Positions 35,512-43,530 of a stretch of DNA of 64,000 nucleotides are shown in pieces (the stretch's first letter is position 1; each line of letters starts with the position of its first letter). Where the stretch lies: positions 372,001-436,000 of the forward strand of contig CAWBXO010000004.1 of NCBI GenBank assembly GCA_963792785.1. Direction: 5' to 3'. The notes under the pieces were generated by a model. It saw only the letters and a list, made by a program, of their open reading frames with translations. It ran no database searches and was not told where the DNA came from. Source of the stretch: CAWIMX01 sp963792785. Its GTDB lineage: Bacteria > Acidobacteriota > Vicinamibacteria > Vicinamibacterales > CAVVIG01. The position numbers were made by a program, and so were the translations under genes.

Positions 35512-35584
35512 GCGTAACGTCCAGGCTTCAGCCGCGGCGGCTCAGGATCGTACCGACCGCCGTCGGTTGCAAGCCGTGTCAGGT
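35512..35584 (-). other. attC-like site B
   Basis: Imperfect palindrome of 73 bp. Outer boxes are ACCTGAC and GTTACGC in minus-strand direction; inner arms GGCTTGCAACCG and CGGCTGAAGCC pair with one extra G. It is the direct copy of site A, located between the 44-codon gene and the PEGA gene. Like A, it has a variable centre of equal length. Confidence 0.55.
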
Positions 35585-35614
35585 CGCGGCAGCGCACGTG
35601 GCCCTCCCGCCCCA

Positions 35615-35749
35615 CTACGTCTTCGTGTCCGCGAACGGCTCAGCGACGGCCTGAAACTCGTCTTCATGAACCACGTACCCGATTCGGTCTTCACGAATGA
35701 CCGTCACCGGGCACCCATTCGACTCGAGGATGGCCTTGAGTTCGTGCAT
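35615..35749 (-). CDS. Small 44-residue protein, possible cassette gene
   Basis: An ATG at 35747-35749 opens a frame of 44 codons that ends in TAG at 35615-35617. The peptide begins MHELKAILESNGCPVTVIRE and ends in EPFADTKT; it looks compact and globular-like, with no TM segment. A GAGCGAAG ribosome-like site is just upstream. It ends about 30 bp before attC-like site B, and an ACCCAAC (GTTGGGT on the minus strand, a perfect core box) lies 24 bp upstream at 35773-35779. No family is recognised; it could be spurious. Confidence 0.5.
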   Translation of the reverse strand: MHELKAILESNGCPVTVIREDRIGYVVHEDEFQAVAEPFADTKT

Positions 35750-35789
35750 CTTCGCTCGGATTCACACCGTCGACCCAACCAGTATTGAT

Positions 35790-35814
35790 TGGACCGCCAG
35801 GGACTCGAACCCCA
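35790..35814 (-). other. Truncated tRNA 3' end (T-arm and acceptor half)
   Basis: On the minus strand the sequence TGGGG-TTCGAGT-CCCTG gives a T-arm with the standard 7-base loop, then GCGGTCC plus A as an acceptor 3' half and discriminator. No matching 5' half (GGACCGC) or cloverleaf exists within 100 bp on the other side. It looks like a tRNA fragment left by site-specific integration. No CCA is encoded. Confidence 0.6.
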
Positions 35815-35958
35815 CAGTGCGGCTAACCGATGGACGCCGCCGGCCAGGCGCCACCGCATCCTGTCGATGCGGCGATGGTAGCACGCAGAACGGCCGGGTG
35901 CGGAGGCGCCGTTGGCCGCGCGCACGTGCAGGTGGGAGCGGTGATGCCGGCTCGACCG

Positions 35959-36705
35959 TCAGCGGCGAATCTTGACCTCGAACAGCGAGGGCCAGAGCTT
36001 GCCGGTGACGAACAACCGATCGTCCGCGGCGTCGTACGCGATCCCGTTCAGGACGGCGTCGGCCGAGACGCGCGCGGCGCCGAGCAGCCCCGCGAAGTCG
36101 ATCCAGCCGACGACGCGGCCGGTCGCCGGATCGATCCGGGCGACGAGATCGGTCTGCCAGACGTTCGCGTAGATCTCCCCCTTCACGACCTCGATCTCGT
36201 TCAGCGCCGGCACCCGCACGCCATCGTCGGTCACGGTGACGCGGCGCCGCTCCTTGAAGGTCGTGGGATCGAGAAACCGCAGGGCCGCCGTGCCGTCGCT
36301 CATGATCAGGTTCGCGTCGTCGTGCGTGAGGCCCCAGCCCTCGCCGGTGTAGGTGAAAGTGCGGCGCGGCTGGAAGGTCTCACGGTCGTACGCGAAGGCG
36401 AGCTGCGACCGCCACGTGAGCTGGATGAGATCGCCGTTCCAGATCGTGATGCCTTCGCCGAAGAACGCCGGCGACAGCGCGCGGCGCTGCAGCACCTTGC
36501 CGGTGGCGAGCTCGACCTTGCGGATGGACGACCGCCCGTTGAGGCCGGTGCCCTCGTAGAGTACGCCGTCGCGATATTCGAGGCCCTGGGTAAACGCGTC
36601 CTGGTCGTGCGGGTACTTGTGGACGACGGTGTAGGACGCGCGCGGCGCCCGCGTCTCCACCTGCGCGCGAACGCCGCCGTGCAGCATCAGCGCGGCCAAT
36701 ACCAT
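35959..36705 (-). CDS. Glutaminyl-peptide cyclotransferase
   Basis: Exported five-bladed propeller enzyme (plant/bacterial QC type) of 248 residues that forms pyroglutamate at protein N-termini. A short signal-like start (MVLAALMLHGGVRA) precedes HKYPHDQDAFTQGLEYRDGVLYEGTGLNGRSS, the family signature. Later motifs are FGEGITIW, YTGEGWGLTHDD and PALNEIEVVKGEIYANVWQTD, ending in RLFVTGKLWPSLFEV. The short leader could be truncated. It precedes the hydroxyacid dehydrogenase on the same strand only after a repeat. Confidence 0.88.
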   Translation of the reverse strand: MVLAALMLHGGVRAQVETRAPRASYTVVHKYPHDQDAFTQGLEYRDGVLYEGTGLNGRSSIRKVELATGKVLQRRALSPAFFGEGITIWNGDLIQLTWRSQLAFAYDRETFQPRRTFTYTGEGWGLTHDDANLIMSDGTAALRFLDPTTFKERRRVTVTDDGVRVPALNEIEVVKGEIYANVWQTDLVARIDPATGRVVGWIDFAGLLGAARVSADAVLNGIAYDAADDRLFVTGKLWPSLFEVKIRR

Positions 36706-36751
36706 CAGCGTGCCCCCGTGAACGCGGACCTGCGTGACATGCGTGACACCA

Positions 36752-36826
36752 ACCTACCAGACCTACCCGACCTACCCGACCTACCCGACCACCGACCCAC
36801 CCGACCCACCCGACCTCAGTATCCCA
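36752..36826. repeat. CTACCCGAC-type short tandem array
   Basis: About eight units around CTACCCGAC and CCACCCGAC, each 9-10 bp. They lie between two minus-strand genes and form one arm only, without a complementary half. The array resembles the arm style of the other intergenic repeats. Confidence 0.8.
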
Positions 36827-37811
36827 CTACTTGTCCACCACATTCACGAGCGGCTCGCCGGCCTCGAAGCGGCGCAGGTTGTCGGCGAAGAGCGCCACGG
36901 CGCGCGTCCAGTAGTCCTCCAGCGCGCCGGACACGTGCGGCGTGACGATCACGTTCGGCAGGTCCCAGGTACGGGCTGGCCGCGTCGAGCGGCTCGCGCG
37001 TGAACACGTCGAGCGCCGCGCCGCCAATCCGGCCCTCGCGAAGCGCTGCCGCGAGCGCCTCGTCGTCCACGAGCCGGCCGCGGCCCACGTTCACGAGCAG
37101 CGCGCCGGGCTTCATGGCCGCGAGCTCGGCCTCGCCGATGAGACCGCGCGTGGCGGTCGTGATCGGCGCCGAGAGCACGACCACATCGCTCCGCCCCAGG
37201 AGATCCAGCAGGCGCTCGGGCGGCAGCACGTCGTCGACGGCCCAGCCCGGCCCCGACGGCGGCGGCTCCGCGACGCGCCGGCGGATACCGGACACGCGCA
37301 GGCCGAACGGCGACGCGAGCTTCGCCACCTCGAGGCCGATCGACCCGAGGCCGACGATGCCCATGCGGCGTCCGTGGAGCGTGCGAATGGCGCCGGAGGA
37401 CTCGAGCGCGTCGTTGGCCCAGACGTGCGCGGCCTGGTGGCGGATGGCCGCGGGCAGCTGACGCGCGAGCGCGATGGTCACGCCCATCACGTGCTCGGCA
37501 ATCGCGCGGGCCCGCACGCCCTTCATGTTGGTGAGGACCACCTCGCTCGCGGCCATTTCCGGCGTCAGCATGAACCCGACGCCGGCCGCCGGGCTCTGCA
37601 CCCAGCGCAGCCGCGGCGCCGACCGCAGCATCTCGCGGTCGAGACTCGCCGTGAAGGCCGCGTCGGCGCCAGGCGCCGCCGCGCGCAGCGCGTCGACGTC
37701 CCACACCGCCTGGAACTCGTGCTGCGGAAACGCGCGCCGCAGCGCCTCGACGTGCTCGCGCGGAAGGTTCCACGCGGCGGTCGGGCTGAAGACGGCGATG
37801 AGGATGATCAT
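36827..37811 (-). pseudogene. D-2-hydroxyacid dehydrogenase, single frameshift near the C-terminus
   Basis: NAD-dependent dehydrogenase of about 328 codons in two frames. The main part (37811 to about 36970) has the Rossmann motif MGIVGLGSIGLEVAK, the catalytic Arg region SDVVVLSAPITTATRGLI and the Glu region NVGRGRLVDDEAL. The end, in another frame, contains the catalytic His in NVIVTPHVSGALEDYW and ends in NVVDK at 36827. A one-base change near 36965-36972 restores one frame. The catalytic residues are all present, so sequencing error is plausible. The substrate is a 2-hydroxyacid; which one is unclear. Confidence 0.85.
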
Positions 37812-37975
37812 GATGCTTGAAGTTAGGAAGTCGGGAAGTTAGGAAGTCGGGAAGTTAGGAAGTCAGGAACTTGAGTGAGGAAGTTGGGAAGTTGAGAAGT
37901 GAGAAAGTGTGGCATGAAGAACCTACTTCCTGACTTCCAAACTTCCTGACTTCCTCACTTCCCCGATCGATAAGT
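37812..37975. repeat. GGAAGTTAG/GGAAGTCGG hairpin repeat
   Basis: The left arm (37815-37905) carries about eight units around GGAAGTTAG and GGAAGTCGG. The right arm (37918-37975) carries the complement ACTTCCTGACTTCC. It is the second copy of the family at 23588-23740. The moaC stop (37955-37957) lies inside the right arm. Confidence 0.9.
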
Positions 37976-38437
37976 CCCCGACTTCCCCCCCGCTTTGTAC
38001 GCCAGGTGGATCTCGCCGATCACCATGGCCTTGTCGACGGCCTTCACCATGTCGTAGATCGTCAGCAGGGCGATGGCGACGGCGGTCAGCGCCTCCATCT
38101 CGACGCCGGTGCGCGCGGTCGTGCGCACGCGCGACTCGACGGTGTAGCCGCGGCGCGTGGGGACGACGTCGACGGCGATGGTGGAGAGCGGCAGCGGGTG
38201 GCAGAGCGGGATCAGCGACGAGGTGGCCTTGGCGCCGAGAATCCCGGCGAGGCGGGCGGTCTGGAGCGGGTCGCCCTTGGCCACGGCTCCGGCGCGCACG
38301 AGGCGGCGCGCGGCGGCGGACATCGCGATGGTTCCGCGAGCGATCGCCTCGCGGGCGGTGACGGCCTTCTCGCTCACGTCCACCATCTTGACCCGTCCGC
38401 GCGCGTCGACGTGGGTGAGGCGGGACTTTTTGGCCAT
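37955..38437 (-). CDS. moaC: Cyclic pyranopterin monophosphate synthase
   Basis: Converts the radical product of MoaA into cyclic pyranopterin monophosphate in molybdenum cofactor synthesis. The 160-residue protein has the normal length. Motifs are RLTHVDARGRVKMVDVSEK, SSLIPLCHPLPLS and RTGVEMEALTAVAIALLTIY with the catalytic Lys region DMVKAVDKAM. The last codons (GGKSGTYRSGK) come from the repeat arm. The MOSC protein at 33 kb also touches this cofactor. It starts 6 nt after the rex stop. Confidence 0.96.
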   Translation of the reverse strand: MAKKSRLTHVDARGRVKMVDVSEKAVTAREAIARGTIAMSAAARRLVRAGAVAKGDPLQTARLAGILGAKATSSLIPLCHPLPLSTIAVDVVPTRRGYTVESRVRTTARTGVEMEALTAVAIALLTIYDMVKAVDKAMVIGEIHLAYKAGGKSGTYRSGK

Positions 38438-38442
38438 GGCGT

Positions 38443-39138
38443 TCAGTCGTGCGGCTCGCCGTGGGCGAGGAAGAACGACAGGCTCTCGAGCGACACGGTC
38501 AGATCCACGCTCTTGAGCTTGACGTCGGGCGGCACGTCGAGCGCGCCGGGCGAGAAGTTGAGCACCGCCTTCATCCCGGACGCGACGACGAGATCGAGGA
38601 CGCGTTGGGCCGACGAGGCGGGCACGGCGATGACGGCGATGCTGATCCCGTCGCGCTTCGCGATCTTCTTGAGGTCCTGGATGTCGTAGATCGGCACGCC
38701 CCCGCGGGAGTGCTGCCCCACCTTCGCGCTGAGGCTGTCGAAGAGCGCCGAGATCTCGAAGCCCTCCTGGCGGAACCCGGGATAGTCGGCGAGCGCCAGG
38801 CCGAGATTGCCGGCGCCCATGATCGCGACGCCCAGCTTGCGATCGAGGCCGAGGATCTGGCGCAGGTGCCGCTTGAGGTCACGGACGTAGTAGCCGACGC
38901 CGCGTACGCCGAACTCGCCGAAGTAGGCGAGGTCCTTGCGGATCTGCGCCGCGTTCAGATGGAACTGTTCGGCGAGCGCCTGCGACGAGATCGTCTTGAC
39001 GCCGGCGCCTTCGAGGACGCTGAGGCAGCGCAGGTAGACCGACAGGCGGTTGGTGGTCAGCTCGGAGATCTGATCGCCGCCCGACTTGGGCTTGCCGTTG
39101 CGCGCCGCCGGTGTTCCGGATTTGTTCGTCGGTTTCAC
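38443..39138 (-). CDS. rex: Redox-sensing transcriptional repressor Rex
   Basis: NADH/NAD+-responsive repressor of about 231 residues. A winged-helix N-domain (ISELTTNRLSVYLRCLSVLE, FHLNAAQIRKDLAYFGEFG) precedes a Rossmann domain with the motif IMGAGNLGLALAD and the C-terminal swapped helix. In other bacteria Rex controls fermentation and respiration genes. The start is uncertain: GTG 39138 is preferred to TTG 39159. It is followed by moaC in a probable operon. A TTGTGAAA half-site sits on the start codon, but no full palindrome is seen. Confidence 0.93.
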   Translation of the reverse strand: MKPTNKSGTPAARNGKPKSGGDQISELTTNRLSVYLRCLSVLEGAGVKTISSQALAEQFHLNAAQIRKDLAYFGEFGVRGVGYYVRDLKRHLRQILGLDRKLGVAIMGAGNLGLALADYPGFRQEGFEISALFDSLSAKVGQHSRGGVPIYDIQDLKKIAKRDGISIAVIAVPASSAQRVLDLVVASGMKAVLNFSPGALDVPPDVKLKSVDLTVSLESLSFFLAHGEPHD

Positions 39139-39181
39139 AAGCAGCCAGGATTGTAGCAAAATAGGCCGACTCCCGAACGTG

Positions 39182-41464
39182 ATGCCCGAACGAACCGCCC
39201 ACGCCCGGCACCTCCTCGGGGTGTTTCTCGGCTATCTCCTGCTGGCCGTCGCCGTCACGTTCCCCCTGGTGCTGCACTGGCGCACGGCGCTGCCGCACGA
39301 CCTCGGGGACCCGGTGCTCAACACGTGGCTCCTGTGGTGGGACTCGGTCACGCCGCCGCTCACGCACGCGTGGTGGCAGGCGCCGGCGTTCTACCCCGCG
39401 CCCGACGTGCTCGCCTTCTCGGAGCACCTGCTCGGCCTCGCGGTGTTCTCGGCGCCCGTGCAGTGGCTCACGGGGAACCCCGTGCTCGCCTACAACGTGG
39501 TGTTCCTGCTCTCGTACGCGCTCTCCGGCTTGGGCGCGTACCTGCTCGCGCTCGAGGTCACCGGGCGGCGCGACGCCGCGTGGCTCGCCGGCGTCCTCTT
39601 CGCGTTCCCGCCCTACCGCGTCGAGCAGGTGTCGCACCTGCAGGTGCTGGCGGCCTTCGGCATGCCGTTCGCCCTGGCCGCGCTCCACGCGTACCTGCGC
39701 TCGGGCCGCTGGCGCTGGCTGATCGCGTTCGCCGCGGCGACGCTCTTCCAGGGCATGGCCAACGGCTACTACCTGCTGTTCTTCCCCGTGCTCGTGGGGT
39801 TCTGGGTCGTGTGGTTCGCGGCCGACCGTGCGTCGTGGCGCCGGGCCCTCGCCATCGCCGCCGCCGGCGGCGCGGCCACGGCGCTCTCGCTGCCGGTGCT
39901 GCTCCACTACAAGGCGGCGCACGACTATTACGGCTTCGCCCGGGCGATGGACGAAATCTCGGGCTTCAGCGCCGACCTCACGTCGCTCTTCAGCGCGCCC
40001 GATCGGCTGCGGCTGTGGTCGTGGCTGCGCGTCTACGTCGTGCCCGAGGGGCAGTTGTTCCCCGGGATCACCGCGCCGCTGCTCGTCGCGGCCGGCCTGC
40101 TCGCGTCGCGCGGGGCCCCGCGCCAGTCGACGCGCGCCTGGCGGATCGCCCGCGGCGTCCTCCTCGCCCTCACCGTGCTGCTCGGGATCGCGCTGGCCGT
40201 GTTCTGGTGGCGCGGCCCGTGGCGCCTGAGCCTGCTGGGGGCGTCGATCTCGGTGACCCAGGCGGGGCACGCCCTCTCGCAGTTCGCCATCGCGGCCGGG
40301 CTGCTGGCCTTGTCCAGCCCGATCCTCGTCAGCGCGTGGCGGCGCCACGGGCGCTTCGCGTTCTACGTGGCCGGAGCCGGGCTGATGTGGGTGCTGGCGC
40401 TCGGGCCGCGCCTCGCGTGGCGAGGCACGCTGCTGATGGACGACGCGCCCTACCGGCTGCTCATGGCCCTGCCGGGCTTCGACGGCCTGCGCGTGCCGGC
40501 CCGCTTCTGGGTGCTGGCGGTCATGTGCTTGTCGACGGCGGCCGCGCTGGCCTTCGCCCGGCTCGTCCGTCCGGATCGGCGCTGGCGCTGGGCCGCAGTG
40601 GGCGCGCTCACCGTCCTGGCGCTGAGCGATTCCTGGATGGGCGCGATCCCGATGCTCGAGGCGCCGCCCCGCTCGGCCCTCCTCGAGCGCGAGGCCGCCC
40701 ACCCCCTCGTCGAGCTGCCGCTGGGCAACAACGACAACGACCTGGCCGCGATGTACCGGGCCATCTTTCACGGGCAGCCGGTCGCCAACGGCTACAGCGG
40801 CTACCTGGCGCCGCACTACGCGGCGCTCGGCTTCCTCGTGAACAACCGCGACCCGCGCATCCTCGAGCGGCTCGCCGAGCACGGCGTCCGCGACATCCGG
40901 ATCACGCGCGCGCAGGATCGCGACGGGAGCCTGCGCCGCTTCATCGCCGATTTTCCCGGCGCGGCGCTCGTCGGCGAGGACGGACCCGAAACGCTGTTCC
41001 GCCTCCCGGCGTTCCCGCCCGCCGATCACCGCGTGGTGCTCGGCGCGCCGATCCCGATCGCCGCGCTCGACGCCAACGTCCGGCCGGACCTGCTGCCCAA
41101 CCTGCTGGACGGCAACCGCGGGACGCGGTGGGAGACGGGCCCGCAGGCGCCGGGCCACGAACTCCAGATCACGCTGGCCGCCGCGGCGCCGCTCGGCGCC
41201 GTCGTCATGGACCTGGGGCCGTCGCTCTACGACTTCCCGCGCTATCTGGAGATCGATCTCTCGACGGACGGCGAGACGTGGACGCGCGCCTGGGAAGGCG
41301 CGACCGCGCTGCTGGCGTTCGACGCGGGCCTCGAGGATCCGAAGCGGATGCCGCTGGCGTTCCCGCTCCTGGGCCGGGACGCGCGCTACATCCGCCTGCG
41401 GCAGACGGGCGAGGATCGGGTCTTCTACTGGTCGGCGACCGAGATTGGCGTGTTCAGTCCGTGA
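39182..41464 (+). CDS. Polytopic glycosyltransferase-like protein with C-terminal F5/8-type domain
   Basis: Protein of 760 residues. It has about eleven TM segments, with the N-terminal region LLGVFLGYLLLAVAVTF followed by an extracytoplasmic Asp motif (DLGDPVLNTWLLWW), as in GT39-type polyprenyl-phosphate sugar transferases. From about residue 620 a beta-sandwich like a coagulation factor 5/8 C domain is present (LLPNLLDGNRGTRWETGP, RYLEIDLSTDGETWTRA). That fusion would place a carbohydrate-binding module outside the membrane. ATG 39182 is taken as start; the frame extends upstream over rex. The 3' end overlaps the next gene by 11 bp. Confidence 0.83.
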   Translation: MPERTAHARHLLGVFLGYLLLAVAVTFPLVLHWRTALPHDLGDPVLNTWLLWWDSVTPPLTHAWWQAPAFYPAPDVLAFSEHLLGLAVFSAPVQWLTGNPVLAYNVVFLLSYALSGLGAYLLALEVTGRRDAAWLAGVLFAFPPYRVEQVSHLQVLAAFGMPFALAALHAYLRSGRWRWLIAFAAATLFQGMANGYYLLFFPVLVGFWVVWFAADRASWRRALAIAAAGGAATALSLPVLLHYKAAHDYYGFARAMDEISGFSADLTSLFSAPDRLRLWSWLRVYVVPEGQLFPGITAPLLVAAGLLASRGAPRQSTRAWRIARGVLLALTVLLGIALAVFWWRGPWRLSLLGASISVTQAGHALSQFAIAAGLLALSSPILVSAWRRHGRFAFYVAGAGLMWVLALGPRLAWRGTLLMDDAPYRLLMALPGFDGLRVPARFWVLAVMCLSTAAALAFARLVRPDRRWRWAAVGALTVLALSDSWMGAIPMLEAPPRSALLEREAAHPLVELPLGNNDNDLAAMYRAIFHGQPVANGYSGYLAPHYAALGFLVNNRDPRILERLAEHGVRDIRITRAQDRDGSLRRFIADFPGAALVGEDGPETLFRLPAFPPADHRVVLGAPIPIAALDANVRPDLLPNLLDGNRGTRWETGPQAPGHELQITLAAAAPLGAVVMDLGPSLYDFPRYLEIDLSTDGETWTRAWEGATALLAFDAGLEDPKRMPLAFPLLGRDARYIRLRQTGEDRVFYWSATEIGVFSP

Positions 41465-42173
41465 AGCGGTACTTGACCAGCGTCCAGACGGCGCCGAAGC
41501 CGTCGCGCCAGGTGATCTTCTTCCCGTCCTCGTACGAGCGCCCGTAGTAGCTAATCGGCATCTCGATCACGCGGTAGCCCTGCTTGAAGATTTTCGCCGT
41601 GATCTCGGGCTCGATCTCGAACTTGTTCGACCGCAGCCGCAGCGACCGCACGACCTCGGTGCGCATCACCTTGTAGCAGGTCTCCATGTCCGAGAGCATC
41701 GTGTCGTAGAGAAGGTTCGTGACCAGGGTGAGCAGGCGGTTGCCGACGTAGTGCGAGAACATGAACACGCGGTGCCGGCCCAGGAAGCGCGAGCCGTAGA
41801 CCACGTCCGCGTTGTTGGCCACGATCGGTTCCATCAGGGACGGCAGCTCCTCGGGCGTGTACTCGAGGTCGGCGTCCTGCACGGCGACGATGTCGCCCGT
41901 CACCTCGCTGAAGCCCCGCCGGAGCGCCGCGCCCTTGCCCTGGTTGCGCGCCTGCAGCACGAGCTTGAAGGCCCGGGTCTTCCCGAGCGACGTGAGCTCC
42001 TCCGGCGTGCCGTCGGTCGACCCGTCGTCCACCACGATCAGCTCGACCCGCACCGGCAGCTTGAGGACGCGGTCGATGATGGTGCCGATCGTCTCCCGCT
42101 CGTTGTAGACCGGCATGACGACGGAGAGGACCGGGTCGATGAGGACGGAGAATTTCGGCGGCACGCGCGGCAA
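41454..42173 (-). CDS. Family 2 glycosyltransferase (DPM1-like)
   Basis: Cytosolic-facing sugar transferase of 239 residues. The nucleotide-binding region is VVMPVYNERETIGTII, the first acidic motif is VVDDGSTDGTPEEL, and the catalytic DxD is VQDADLEYTPEEL. The domain closes with RSNKFEIEPEITAKIF and ISYYGRSYEDGKKI, typical of polyprenyl-phosphate mannose/glucose synthases. It would charge a lipid carrier for the GT39-like protein encoded convergently, which fits a sugar-transfer pair. The start has a weak ribosome site. Confidence 0.92.
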   Translation of the reverse strand: MPRVPPKFSVLIDPVLSVVMPVYNERETIGTIIDRVLKLPVRVELIVVDDGSTDGTPEELTSLGKTRAFKLVLQARNQGKGAALRRGFSEVTGDIVAVQDADLEYTPEELPSLMEPIVANNADVVYGSRFLGRHRVFMFSHYVGNRLLTLVTNLLYDTMLSDMETCYKVMRTEVVRSLRLRSNKFEIEPEITAKIFKQGYRVIEMPISYYGRSYEDGKKITWRDGFGAVWTLVKYRFTD

Positions 42174-42235
42174 GAGAATATCACGGGACCGCGGGCGGTC
42201 CCTATGGCATCCTTGAGCCGGGGGATGTCGAAGAC

Positions 42236-43372
42236 ATGACCAGGAGGCTGGCGCGCGCGCTGCTCGCGGCGTCTGTAACGGTTCTGGCGATCGTGGCGGT
42301 CGCGGCGCAGGCGCCCGTGCGCCGGGCCACGAATCTCGCGTCGATCCGCGCGTACCCCGGCTTCTTCCACCTGCGCCCCGTGCTCGTGACCGGCGAGCTG
42401 CGCGCGTTGAACGGCAGCCTCTATCTCGAATCCGCGGGCCTCACGATCCCCGTCCTCATCGACAACGGGCGCACGCCCGACGGCACCGTCGAAGTGCGCG
42501 GCGAGGTGTGGGACATCGGCCGGATGCGGCCCGAGGATCCGCGGCTCGCGCGCATCAAGGCGCTCTCCCGCCTGCGCGTGGATCCCGACGCGACGTGGCC
42601 ACGGGCCGGCGAGGTGCTGGCGATAGTCGCCAGCGCCATCGAGCCGGCGCAGCGGCCCGCGGGACCGTCGATCCGGGCCATCGTGCTGGACCCGGCCCGC
42701 TTCCTCGAACAGACCGTCACCGTCACCGGCCAGTTCAGCGGCCGCAACCTGCTCGGCGATCTGCCCGACGCGCCCGGGCGCAGCCGGTGGGACTTCGTGC
42801 TGCGGACCGCCGACGCCGCCCTCTGGGTGAGCGGCGCCGAGCCCAAGGGCCGGACGTTCACGCTCTCCCTCGATCAGCGGCGCGACACCGAACGATGGCT
42901 CAGCGTCACCGGCACGTTGAAGGAGGCCGGCGGGCTCCAGTGGATCGAGGCGAAGACCGATCAGGTGGCGCTGGCCACCGAGCCGGAGGGGCCCGCGGCC
43001 GAGGCGCCCGAGCCGGGTGTCCGCGTGCCCGCCGCGCCGCCGCCCGAAGTGGTCTTCAGCGCCCCGACCGGCGGCGAAGTCGACGTCCCGGTCGACACGA
43101 GCCTCCGGATCCAGTTCTCGCGGGACCTCAACCCGAAGACGATCGACGGTCACGTGACGGCCGCGTACCGCGCGCCGGACGGCTCGGCGAGCGTGCCGGC
43201 CGCGCCGGCGTTCACGACCGTCTACCGTCCGGGGAATCGCGTGCTGGAGATCACCTTCACCCAGCCCCTCGAGCGCTTCCGCGCGCTCGTCGTCACGCTC
43301 GACGAGGGTATCCTGGGCACCGACGGCCAGGCGCTGAAGCCCTGGTCGGTCAGCTTCAACGTCGGCGGCTAG
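42236..43372 (+). CDS. Exported protein with Ig-like (SbsA/Big_5 type) domain
   Basis: Protein of 378 residues with a signal peptide (ARALLAASVTVLAIVAVAAQA). The middle contains OB-like beta segments (GELRALNGSLYLESAGLTI, VTVTGQFSGRNLL) and the C-terminus an SbsA-like Ig domain (FSAPTGGEVDVPVDTSLRI, RFRALVVTLDEGILGTDGQ). It probably sits at the cell surface or in the periplasm. Nothing in the neighbours points to a role. It is followed by a repeat hairpin. Confidence 0.8.
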   Translation: MTRRLARALLAASVTVLAIVAVAAQAPVRRATNLASIRAYPGFFHLRPVLVTGELRALNGSLYLESAGLTIPVLIDNGRTPDGTVEVRGEVWDIGRMRPEDPRLARIKALSRLRVDPDATWPRAGEVLAIVASAIEPAQRPAGPSIRAIVLDPARFLEQTVTVTGQFSGRNLLGDLPDAPGRSRWDFVLRTADAALWVSGAEPKGRTFTLSLDQRRDTERWLSVTGTLKEAGGLQWIEAKTDQVALATEPEGPAAEAPEPGVRVPAAPPPEVVFSAPTGGEVDVPVDTSLRIQFSRDLNPKTIDGHVTAAYRAPDGSASVPAAPAFTTVYRPGNRVLEITFTQPLERFRALVVTLDEGILGTDGQALKPWSVSFNVGG

Positions 43373-43394
43373 GCGGCCGTGGTGAAAGTCGACA

Positions 43395-43500
43395 CGGCCT
43401 GTGAGGCGCAGAGAACCGGGCCACAGAGACACGGAGACACCGAGAAAACCCTGGAATTCTCTGTGTCTCCACGTCTCTGTGGTTGCTTCCTCCGGGTCTC
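43395..43500. repeat. CACAGAGAC hairpin repeat
   Basis: The left arm has CCACAGAGACACGGAGACAC, about three 7-9-bp units; the right arm has its complement. The arms CCACAGAGAC (43421-43430) and GTCTCTGTGG (43473-43482) are a perfect 10-bp pair. The hairpin lies between convergent genes. Confidence 0.85.
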
Positions 43501-43530
43501 GCAGCCCAGAAGCACTTCCGCCACGGGCGG

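Noticed and set aside
35790..35880. A complete tRNA gene on the minus strand
   Set aside because: Only the T-arm and one acceptor half are present; no matching 5' acceptor half or anticodon arm is found within 100 bp.
39131..39145. Rex operator at the rex start
   Set aside because: Only one half-site (TTGTGAAA) is present; no inverted partner at the standard spacing.
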